Assembly (NCBI GenBank): GCA_015231815.1
Contig: JADGAW010000133.1
Coordinates: 1 to 6,194, forward strand
Source of the DNA: Nitrospinota bacterium
GTDB lineage: Bacteria > Nitrospinota_A > JADGAW01
Direction: 5' to 3'
DNA: 6,194 bases
Below are positions 1 to 5,572 of the stretch, one piece after another. The position numbers were made by a program, and so were the translations under genes. The notes beneath the pieces are model-generated. The model searched no databases. It saw only the letters and a program-made list of their open reading frames with translations, and was not told where the DNA came from. Numbering within the stretch: position 1 is the first letter of the stretch; every line of letters starts with the position of its first letter.

Positions 1-2
1 AC

Positions 3-422
3 ATACCCTGTCCGGCTTTAGAGCATCCCAAGGATTGGTGTCATACAGAAATAAACTGGAACCGACCAACATTTATTCATGAACTGGACGAACTGGTGGG
101 CAACATTCACAAAACCCTAAAATTTTCCTATATAGTTATTTCAAAAACAAAGAGAAAACCTTCTGCTTTGCCACCTCAGGAAGACAAGAGAGAAACTTTT
201 CGGGTAGTGAGTGATGTCATGAAGGAAAAAGGCAGAAGTAAAGTCTTTCTCTGTAACGAAAATGGAAGAAAGTTATTTGTCCGACAAAAAAAACATAAAT
301 CACCGGAAAACAGTTCCTTCGACACCCTCCGTCGCTACGATACCATCACCATAGAAAACTATGAAGAAAAAAACACATTTTCAGTGATCCTTCCCCAAAC
401 AATAATAGTTACGAACATTTAA
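3..422 (+). CDS. Rsm22-family (METTL17-like) ribosome-associated methyltransferase-like protein, C-terminal part, 5' truncated
   Basis: The frame is open from the first complete codon at position 3 to the TAA at 420-422, so the GTG at 96 is internal and the gene begins outside the window. Visible at the start are a PCPAL motif (Cys codon 9-11) and DWCH (Cys codon 39-41), followed by LKFSYIVISK, RVVSD...KGR, an FLC cysteine (252-254) and SFDTLRRYDTI. This order of cysteine motifs, a beta-strand FSY segment and a small OB-fold-like tail matches my recollection of bacterial Rsm22-family proteins. In the mitochondrial relatives these cysteines hold an iron-sulphur cluster and the protein helps assemble the small ribosomal subunit. 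The SAM-binding domain would lie upstream and is not seen. The bacterial role is not established. The gene converges on the ATPase cassette with a 25-bp gap. Family call is from motif memory, not a search. Confidence 0.8.
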   Translation: MPCPALEHPKDWCHTEINWNRPTFIHELDELVGNIHKTLKFSYIVISKTKRKPSALPPQEDKRETFRVVSDVMKEKGRSKVFLCNENGRKLFVRQKKHKSPENSSFDTLRRYDTITIENYEEKNTFSVILPQTIIVTNI

Positions 423-447
423 TAAAAACTCCTCTTACCTGACAAGT

Positions 448-2661
448 TTATTCATAATCGATTGCAAGCTGGTTGATCTTGGCGATGATTTCCTCTATGG
501 TTTCCGAGAGCTCGCTCCCGGCTTTTTTCCATTCGTTGGGCCGTTCATCCTTCATGAGACACATCAGAGCAAAATAAAGGGGTTTCATTCTGTCCCTTAA
601 CTGGAAATCATCCCGTTCAAAAAACTTCAGGGCGGTGTGATACTGCATCTTGGCTATAAGAAGCATGAACATCAATTGAACTGCCCCAAGCTTTGTTTTT
701 ATAATTTCCTCATTCAGTAAAACCTTCTCAATGTCCTTCTCCAAGTTCTCCAACTTATTGTTCCAGAGTTTCACACAAACAAGATAGTCTAAGTAAAGAA
801 CATCCTTTTCTTTGCTACATGCAGAGGAAATTAACTCCAGAGCTTTTTTTCTTTGCTTTTTTGTTTCAAAATAAAGCCATCCAAGGTTGTTCATTGTCTC
901 AACATTTCCTTTCTCGATTGCCATTTGGTAATACTTCTCAGCCAAAACAAAATCCTTGTACTCGTCTTGATAAATTACTCCAAGATTATTCATTGCTATA
1001 GTATTCCCTTTCTCAATTGCCATTAGGTAATATTTTTCTGCCTGAACAAAATCTTTATATTCAGCATGATGGAGCCATCCAAGATAGGAGATTGCTTCAA
1101 CATTTCCTTTTACAATTGCCTTTTTTAAACATGCCTCCGCTTTATCTCTCTTTTTTAGTTCTGCATAAAGTTCGCCCATTGCTCCATAAAACAAGCCATC
1201 CTTATTGGATATTTTTTCCAGAATTTTCAGACTGGCTTGCCAATCTTCCTCAAAATAATATTTACTAGCCTTTTCCCATAGTTCCTTGTCGGATGGTGAC
1301 AGTTCCTTTGCAAGGTTTTTATCATGGATCGTTAGGTATTCTCGGGTCATTTCCTTCAGATAATGCTCCTCCTTCCGGGGAAGCCCTGCACGGGAAAGGG
1401 CTTCCGCCATAAAATAGGCGTGTTGTGGGTGATGGCTCTTCTTTTCCATTGATTTGACATGTTTCTTTGCCCGTACGACAAGCTCCTCCTGGCTAAACCA
1501 GCTTTGGAGGAAACGGACGAGCCACTCCACCCGGTGACAATCCCGGTTACGACCACATCGCATAAGATACCAGATGTTGAAAAAACGTTCCGATATCTGG
1601 TAGAGGCGGTTTTTTGTGTCGGTCTTGATGGCGGTGACAATCCTGTTTCGCTCCAGTTGCTTAAGTTGGGAAGAGACTGCCTTGCTTTCCATCCTCACCT
1701 TTTTTGCTATCTCCCCCGTTGTGATTGCGTCCCAGTGAATGGCAATGACATCCACGATGTGCTGCTGCTGGCTTGAAAGATCATCCATCCGGTGCTTGTA
1801 GAGGGGTGTAACCCGGTCAAGAAGCTGCTCAAGATCCTGCAATGCGTCCCCCTCTTCGTCAGAAGCGATTTCAAAAAGCAGGACTATCGTGCGGGGAACC
1901 CCTCCCGAAAGACGGCGCAGGATTTCAAGCCGTTCCGGCTGCTCTGTTGCAATCTTTGATGCCTCCGGTTGTCCAAGGCTGTCAGCCAATTTCATGAAGA
2001 GTTTAGTGCAATCTGGTTGCTTCAATTCCTTCAAGTGAATGAACTTAAAAAACTCGTAAAATGGTTTTCCATAGGCATTGTTGTCCTCAAGGATGATCGA
2101 GGAAGCGGCGACAATGCGAATATCTGGTGAGGTCAATAGGATTTCCCGGAAGCGGGCGTTTTCCTGGTCGGAAAGCCGGTTCAGGACATCCCCGATATTA
2201 TCAAAGAAAAGCAGTATTTTTTTCTTCTGTTTTTTGAGGGCTGATGCCAACAGGATAAATGCTTTCTCATCGTATTCCCCTGTTTCGTAAAGATCTTCTA
2301 TCTTTTGCCGAAGTCCGGCGAACCCCTTTATTTCCTCCAGTTCCTCGGCGACATCCTCCCAGAGGCGCCCGAGGCTTCTGAGATGGTATTGTTCCTCGTT
2401 AAAAATAATCGGGACAAGAAAGGGAAAGGTCTTTTTCTCCTTCCTGAATTCGTAAAAGAGGCGGTAGAGAAGGGTTGTTTTGCCACTCCCTCTCGCACCT
2501 TGGATTATGTAGTGCTGTCCCGGCCTGTCCCAAGGAAAATCAATGATTTCCTGATACAGCGATTTAAACTCCCCAAGGCGAATTATAAAGTTGTTAACCA
2601 ATTCCTCTTCTGAAAGGCTTTTGGGGTTAAAAATATTCGCCGCTCGTTTAGTTTGTGACAT
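448..2661 (-). CDS. P-loop ATPase with winged helix and C-terminal TPR/Sel1-like repeats (second gene of a two-ATPase cassette)
   Basis: The protein has 737 residues from the ATG at 2661, chosen because GGAGG (2666-2670) lies four bases upstream; the in-frame ATG at 2739 would lie deep inside the preceding gene and lacks such a site. Domains in order: P-loop ATPase with Walker A GARGSGKT (55-62), a Walker B-like ILLFFDN (149-155), a sensor-like strand RIVAASS (182-188) and GGVPR (253-257). A winged helix follows at about 295-370, ending in ISERFFNIWYLM, the kind of ending seen in archaeal-type ATPases. From about 460 on there are TPR/Sel1-like helical pairs, the clearest being 33-residue units at 521-553 and 554-586. 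Walker B has Asn where a catalytic Glu is usual. No signal peptide, membrane segment or effector domain is seen, so it is probably cytoplasmic. It overlaps the upstream ATPase gene by 14 bp, which suggests translational coupling and joint function. I infer a regulatory or scaffold ATPase; its biological role is unknown to me. Confidence 0.88.
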   Translation of the reverse strand: MSQTKRAANIFNPKSLSEEELVNNFIIRLGEFKSLYQEIIDFPWDRPGQHYIIQGARGSGKTTLLYRLFYEFRKEKKTFPFLVPIIFNEEQYHLRSLGRLWEDVAEELEEIKGFAGLRQKIEDLYETGEYDEKAFILLASALKKQKKKILLFFDNIGDVLNRLSDQENARFREILLTSPDIRIVAASSIILEDNNAYGKPFYEFFKFIHLKELKQPDCTKLFMKLADSLGQPEASKIATEQPERLEILRRLSGGVPRTIVLLFEIASDEEGDALQDLEQLLDRVTPLYKHRMDDLSSQQQHIVDVIAIHWDAITTGEIAKKVRMESKAVSSQLKQLERNRIVTAIKTDTKNRLYQISERFFNIWYLMRCGRNRDCHRVEWLVRFLQSWFSQEELVVRAKKHVKSMEKKSHHPQHAYFMAEALSRAGLPRKEEHYLKEMTREYLTIHDKNLAKELSPSDKELWEKASKYYFEEDWQASLKILEKISNKDGLFYGAMGELYAELKKRDKAEACLKKAIVKGNVEAISYLGWLHHAEYKDFVQAEKYYLMAIEKGNTIAMNNLGVIYQDEYKDFVLAEKYYQMAIEKGNVETMNNLGWLYFETKKQRKKALELISSACSKEKDVLYLDYLVCVKLWNNKLENLEKDIEKVLLNEEIIKTKLGAVQLMFMLLIAKMQYHTALKFFERDDFQLRDRMKPLYFALMCLMKDERPNEWKKAGSELSETIEEIIAKINQLAIDYE
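904..1101 (-). repeat. Tandem 99-bp coding repeat (two 33-residue TPR/Sel1-like units)
   Basis: Units 1003-1101 and 904-1002 encode consecutive 33-residue helical repeats sharing EYKDFV, AEKYY and MAIEKGN. By hand alignment 21 of 33 residues and about 70 of 99 bases agree, with the strongest DNA identity in the half encoding the second helix. More diverged units flank them at about 1102-1200 and 802-903. This looks like a recent local duplication within the repeat domain of the ATPase-TPR protein. Confidence 0.85.
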
Positions 2662-3832
2662 TTTTCCTCCACCATGCTTGCAGTAAGGGCGAGTTAAAGC
2701 GGTAAACCGCATGATCGTCGTCGTTATTGATGTACCCATCGTAAATCAATGTCCTCAGGACTTCCTTGTAGTCCTCTTCCAAGCTGTGCTTTACGGCAAG
2801 GTCATGGATCTCGTTTCCTGAAAGGGTGTCACGGGTAGCTATGCGGTCAAGAATTTCCACCGCCAGTTTGTAGCCATCCTTCTGAAAGGACTTTCTCAGG
2901 CGTTCCTCCCAGTGCAGAAAGTAGCTGCGATTTTTAATGGCGTTTTCAAATGCCTTTCCAAAGTGGGTGCCATCAACCCATGTGAAGGGCTCTTCCAGAT
3001 AAAGGTTATTTAATTCCTGAACCAGCAGTTGGATATAAAAAGGAATGTTCCATTTAATGAGGTCGAGGAATTCCAGGGCGACATCTTCCGTAATATCGAA
3101 ATCCATCTTCTCTACTAATTCCATAATGAGGGCAACACCCTCTTTTTCCAGAAGTGGGCCAACAGGGTGAGAGTTGAGGTCGGTGATATATTTTGTTGCC
3201 TGCATCCGGCTCACAACATTTTCAAGCCCGATGGATCCGGTAAGAATGAACTGCACCTTTCCAAACAGGTTTGGCGACTTGGTAAGTTCCTGAAATTGTT
3301 GGAGGAACCTGATTGCCTCCGTTTCTGACTTTTCACGAATGTTTTCAACAGTTTGGGGAAACTCATCGATCATAATGACGAGTTTGTTGCCTTTCATATT
3401 AAGGCTTGAAAGGATTTTCCTGCATTCTTCCTGATAGTTTGGCTCCTTGCCATCCTTGAGTTCAACGCCGCCAATAGCTGTAACAGTAACCTTGTCAACC
3501 TGGCCGATGATGGACGCAAGCATCTTCTTTGCCTTTTTCGTGATAATGATGGTGTCGTCAACATTACCGGAATCAAGAAGGGCAGTATGGAGTTTTTGAT
3601 AAAAAGCGTTGCTGTCGTAAATCGACTGGGTAATCAGGTAAATATAAATGCATCCTTCGCAGGGATTATCCATGAGATAAAACATAAGGGAGGTCTTCCC
3701 AACCCTTCTGGGGGCGGAAATAAGCACATGGCTGCCAGAACTTATGACGTTTCTCAGCTTTTTTTCCTCTATAGGTCGGTGAAAGTAGTCTTCATTTCGA
3801 ACCGCCTGCCCAACAACGTTCCTGATCCCCAT
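2648..3832 (-). CDS. Archaeal-type/STAND-like AAA ATPase with C-terminal winged helix (first gene of a two-ATPase cassette)
   Basis: The 394-residue protein begins at ATG 3832, six bases after a strong AAGGAGG (3839-3845). The N-terminus has the typical VGQAVRNEDYFHRP lead-in, then Walker A SAPRRVGKTS (39-48), Walker B LVIMIDEF (151-158) with the full Asp-Glu pair, a sensor-1-like strand FILTGS (195-200) and an IPFYIQLL segment (263-270) at the usual GxP position. Residues about 320-394 form a winged helix ending in YRFNSPLLQAWW, typical of this ATPase group. It therefore looks catalytically complete, unlike its partner. It has the length and plan of proteins usually named ATP-binding protein or AAA family ATPase. 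Its last 14 bases overlap the start of the TPR-ATPase gene, so the two are one operon. A perfect extended -10 promoter lies 44-52 bp upstream. Substrate or target is unknown; DNA or protein binding through the winged helix is possible but inferred. Confidence 0.9.
   Translation of the reverse strand: MGIRNVVGQAVRNEDYFHRPIEEKKLRNVISSGSHVLISAPRRVGKTSLMFYLMDNPCEGCIYIYLITQSIYDSNAFYQKLHTALLDSGNVDDTIIITKKAKKMLASIIGQVDKVTVTAIGGVELKDGKEPNYQEECRKILSSLNMKGNKLVIMIDEFPQTVENIREKSETEAIRFLQQFQELTKSPNLFGKVQFILTGSIGLENVVSRMQATKYITDLNSHPVGPLLEKEGVALIMELVEKMDFDITEDVALEFLDLIKWNIPFYIQLLVQELNNLYLEEPFTWVDGTHFGKAFENAIKNRSYFLHWEERLRKSFQKDGYKLAVEILDRIATRDTLSGNEIHDLAVKHSLEEDYKEVLRTLIYDGYINNDDDHAVYRFNSPLLQAWWRKNVTN
2666..2670 (-). 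promoter_or_regulatory. Ribosome binding site that decides the start of the TPR-ATPase gene
   Basis: GGAGG is followed by four adenines and the ATG at 2661. It lies within the last codons of the upstream ATPase gene, whose stop codon at 2648-2650 is past this ATG. This supports translational coupling and rules against the longer start at 2739. Confidence 0.85.
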
Positions 3833-3838
3833 GGCTTT

Positions 3839-3845
3839 CCTCCTT
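3839..3845 (-). promoter_or_regulatory. Ribosome binding site of the first ATPase gene
   Basis: A near-perfect AAGGAGG sits six bases before the ATG at 3832. It is a stronger site than anything visible before mpl, suggesting efficient translation of the cassette once it is transcribed. Confidence 0.85.
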
Positions 3846-3853
3846 CATAAAAG

Positions 3854-3875
3854 TTGACAACTATTTTTTTGTCAA
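3854..3875. promoter_or_regulatory. Inverted repeat over the predicted transcription start, possible operator
   Basis: TTGACAA (3854-3860) and TTGTCAA (3869-3875) are perfect inverted 7-bp arms with an 8-bp spacer. The left arm is also inside an 11-bp palindrome, AGTTGACAACT (3852-3862). The site lies directly downstream of the cassette -10 element and spans the expected transcription start, a classic repressor position. The left arm also equals a consensus -35 hexamer on the plus strand, so part of this signal may be promoter sequence. Confidence 0.45.
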
Positions 3876-3883
3876 ATTATATC
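3854..3883 (+). promoter_or_regulatory. Possible plus-strand promoter (divergent)
   Basis: A perfect TTGACA (3854-3859) is followed 18 bp later by TATATC (3878-3883), or 17 bp later by TTATAT. It would read away from the cassette into the 3890-4137 stretch, which contains only two mini-ORFs without ribosome binding sites. It could drive a small RNA or nothing at all; the DNA is so AT-rich that promoter-like matches are expected. Confidence 0.25.
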
Positions 3884-3947
3884 ACAAAAAATATTTTGTT
3901 AAACAATTCAACAAAACTTTTTTTGTTAAATAAAGCAGAAAAAACGA
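3867..3947. repeat. Three iterated motifs at exact 27-bp period in the cassette promoter
   Basis: TTTTGTCAAA (3867-3876), TTTTGTTAAA (3894-3903) and TTTTGTTAAA (3921-3930) start exactly 27 bp apart. The 17 bp after each copy are looser but each holds a run of adenines in the same place, and the first two contain ACAAAA in phase. The first two units are also imperfect inverted repeats, for example TTTTGTT with AACAAAA at 3894-3900 and 3910-3916. The copies cover the start, the -35 region and the DNA upstream of the cassette promoter, as expected for operator or activator sites. AT-richness makes some chance similarity likely. Confidence 0.5.
3876..3904 (-). promoter_or_regulatory. Extended -10 sigma70-type promoter for the ATPase cassette
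   Basis: On the minus strand TGATATAAT (3884-3876) is a perfect extended -10 element (TG, one base, TATAAT). The -35 region is weak: GTTTAA at 17-bp spacing or TTTAAC at 16-bp spacing, which an extended -10 can tolerate. The expected start of transcription is near 3869, giving a leader of about 37 bases before the ATG at 3832. The surrounding DNA is only about 20% GC by hand count over 3841-3900. Confidence 0.6.
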
Positions 3948-3985
3948 TTACAACAATGTCGAATGAGGAAATAATTCACGTGGAA

Positions 3986-4008
3986 GGCGTTACTATTAAT
4001 GTAACACC
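3986..4008 (-). other. Hairpin-forming inverted repeat downstream of mpl
   Basis: GGCGTTAC (3986-3993) and GTAACACC (4001-4008) pair over eight positions with one mismatch around a 7-base TATTAAT loop. As minus-strand RNA the odd pair is a G-U wobble, so the stem is better on that strand. It lies 133 bp past the mpl stop. There is no T-run after it on either strand, so it is not a standard intrinsic terminator; it might stabilise the mpl mRNA end. Confidence 0.35.
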
Positions 4009-4140
4009 AGCCTATAAAGATCTATTGAATTTAACTGCTCTATATCAGTGACCCCAATGAAAACATCCTCACTTCAAACACAACTTAAAGATTCCCCAAG
4101 CCTTTATAGCTCGTACAAAAAAGTTTATGAGGATTAGTGT

Positions 4141-5547
4141 TTAACCTAATTCTTTAAGCAGTTTTTGGTAGAGACCATCAAAACCACCGTTACTCATGAT
4201 GAGAATAACATCGTTTGGTTGGGAGTTTTGTTTTAGGTAGCTGACAATATCGTCAGTAGAAGTGCTAAGATGACAGCTTGTTCCAGACTTTTTCAAATCA
4301 TCTATGAGCTTTTCTGAGGAGAATTGCTCTTCTTTAGGAATATTGGTTTGGTTGAAGGGTTTTGCAATAACAACTGTCCAGTCACCGATAAATGCGTCTA
4401 AATAATCCTGTTGAAAAATATTTCTTCTGCTGGTTGCCGACCTCGGTTCAAAAACAGCAAAGGTCTTCCGCTTTTTGTAGCGTTCTTTAATAGAGTTCAG
4501 AGTAAGCTTTACCGCCGTGGGGTGATGAGCAAAATCGTCAATAACCGTAATACCGTTAGGTTTTCCAATAATTTCCTGTCTTCTTTTTACCCCTTTAAAA
4601 CTTTTAAACCCTTCAAGAACATCGCTTCTTTCCCAACCCATTGCCTCAGTTAGAGCAAAAACTGACAAAGCATTTGCTATGTTATGTTGTCCAAAGACAG
4701 GAAGCTGAATTGTCGTTATTTTTTCTCCAAGAAATAAAACATCGAAGGTACAGAATTCCTCAAAAATTTGAACATTTTCAGCCCGATAATCGCCCTTCTC
4801 AAAACCGTAAGTCAGAACCTTCTTGCAAGCCGCTTTTTCCTTAATTTCCATAACATTATTGTCCTCAGCAAAACAAACAAGTATTCCATCTTCCGGAATA
4901 ATATCCATCAAGGTATAAAAGGCTTCCTTAACGTGGTTCAGGTCACGATAAATATCTGCATGGTCAAACTCCACACTGGTGAGAATAACGTTTTTTGGTT
5001 TGTAATGAATAAACTTAGGAACCTTGTCAAAGAAAGCAGTATCATACTCATCCCCTTCAATAACGTAGTAATCCCCTCCCGGCAGCTTAAAACTTTTAGA
5101 AAAGTTTACAGGTCTTCCGCCAATCATATATCCAGGTTTTTTTCCACAAACCTCAGCGATCCATGACATCATGGAAGTGGTGGTGGTTTTCCCGTGAGTT
5201 CCGGCAGCGACAATACTGGTACGCCAGTCAATAATCCATTCTCCAATTGCCTTGGGAAGGCTTGTGTAAGGAATATCTGACTCCAACAAAGCCTGAGCCT
5301 CTTCATGAGTTCTGCTAATAACATTCCCAACAATAACAAAATCAGGTTTTGGGTTAAGGTTTTCCCGCTTATACCCTTCCATTAGTTCAATACCAAGTTC
5401 TTCCAGTTGTGTTGACATGGGGGGATAAACATTTTGATCAGAACCCGTCACTTTATAGCCCATTTCCTTGAGCATTCCTGCAAGACCTCCCATTGCTGTA
5501 CCGCAAATGCCCATGAGATGTATATGTGACCCAGATTTTAGTTGCAT
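4141..5547 (-). CDS. mpl: UDP-N-acetylmuramate:L-alanyl-gamma-D-glutamyl-meso-diaminopimelate ligase (murein peptide ligase)
   Basis: Mpl joins the recycled tripeptide L-Ala-gamma-D-Glu-meso-DAP to UDP-MurNAc using ATP, in the cytoplasm, bypassing MurC, MurD and MurE. The 468-residue length is close to that of E. coli Mpl. The Mur-ligase plan is complete: N-terminal Rossmann motif GICGTAMGGLA (14-24), P-loop GTHGKTTTT (116-124), the central EGDEYDTAFFD (164-174) and EFDHADIY (193-200), the Mur HNIAN motif (288-292), and C-terminal DDFAHHPTAV (337-346), FEPRSATSRR (366-375) and SNGGFDG (452-458). The EYDTAFFD and FEPRS...RR motifs separate Mpl from MurC. Start ATG at 5547 places the Rossmann motif at the normal distance from the N-terminus, although no good Shine-Dalgarno sequence precedes it. 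It lies 25 bp after the methyltransferase/TPR gene on the same strand and is probably co-transcribed, possibly with coupled translation. No frameshift or missing key residue was seen. Confidence 0.97.
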   Translation of the reverse strand: MQLKSGSHIHLMGICGTAMGGLAGMLKEMGYKVTGSDQNVYPPMSTQLEELGIELMEGYKRENLNPKPDFVIVGNVISRTHEEAQALLESDIPYTSLPKAIGEWIIDWRTSIVAAGTHGKTTTTSMMSWIAEVCGKKPGYMIGGRPVNFSKSFKLPGGDYYVIEGDEYDTAFFDKVPKFIHYKPKNVILTSVEFDHADIYRDLNHVKEAFYTLMDIIPEDGILVCFAEDNNVMEIKEKAACKKVLTYGFEKGDYRAENVQIFEEFCTFDVLFLGEKITTIQLPVFGQHNIANALSVFALTEAMGWERSDVLEGFKSFKGVKRRQEIIGKPNGITVIDDFAHHPTAVKLTLNSIKERYKKRKTFAVFEPRSATSRRNIFQQDYLDAFIGDWTVVIAKPFNQTNIPKEEQFSSEKLIDDLKKSGTSCHLSTSTDDIVSYLKQNSQPNDVILIMSNGGFDGLYQKLLKELG

Positions 5548-5572
5548 ATTTTATTAAGAAGGTTATTAACTT

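Larger units (their letters stand above)
3833..4140. other. 308-bp gap between the ATPase cassette and mpl
   Basis: Positions 3850-3955 are roughly 20% GC and hold the cassette promoter, inverted repeat and 27-bp iterated motif. Positions 3956-4137 contain two tiny plus-strand frames: 30 sense codons from the ATG at 3956 (starting MSNEEIIHVEG) to the TGA at 4049-4051, and 26 codons from the ATG at 4057 (starting MKTSSLQTQL) to the TAG at 4135-4137. Neither has a Shine-Dalgarno sequence or a resemblance I recognise. They may be chance frames or the worn remains of a small gene. No convincing intrinsic terminator for mpl is visible. Confidence 0.6.

Noticed and set aside
1356..1776. Antisense and overlapping frames of about 94-105 codons within the ATPase genes, and similar ones within mpl
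   Set aside because: They lie wholly inside strongly conserved coding frames, have no recognisable motifs or ribosome binding sites and read like frame shadows.
2662..2739. Longer start (ATG at 2739) for the TPR-ATPase
   Set aside because: It would add 26 residues read out of frame through the conserved end of the upstream ATPase, while the ATG at 2661 has GGAGG at good spacing and begins a normal N-terminus.
3867..3947. 27-bp repeats as a CRISPR array or replication iterons
   Set aside because: The conserved part is only 10 bp, spacers are not unique sequences of CRISPR length, and there are no cas or replication initiator genes nearby.
3854..3955. Plus-strand coding from the TTG at 3854
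   Set aside because: This part translates A/T runs into Asn, Lys, Ile, Leu and Phe, begins on a promoter-like hexamer and has no ribosome binding site; at most the frame from 3956 could be real.
445..4128. AAGTTTAT at 445-452 and 4121-4128 as target-site duplication flanking the cassette
   Set aside because: Eight bases of AT-rich sequence are expected by chance, no terminal inverted repeats or transposase or integrase accompany them, and the second copy lies far upstream of the cassette promoter.
4065..4134. ATCCTCA (4065-4071) with TGAGGAT (4128-4134) as a terminator or structured RNA
   Set aside because: Only 7-bp arms 56 bases apart, with no supporting inner stem and no T-run; chance is the simplest explanation.
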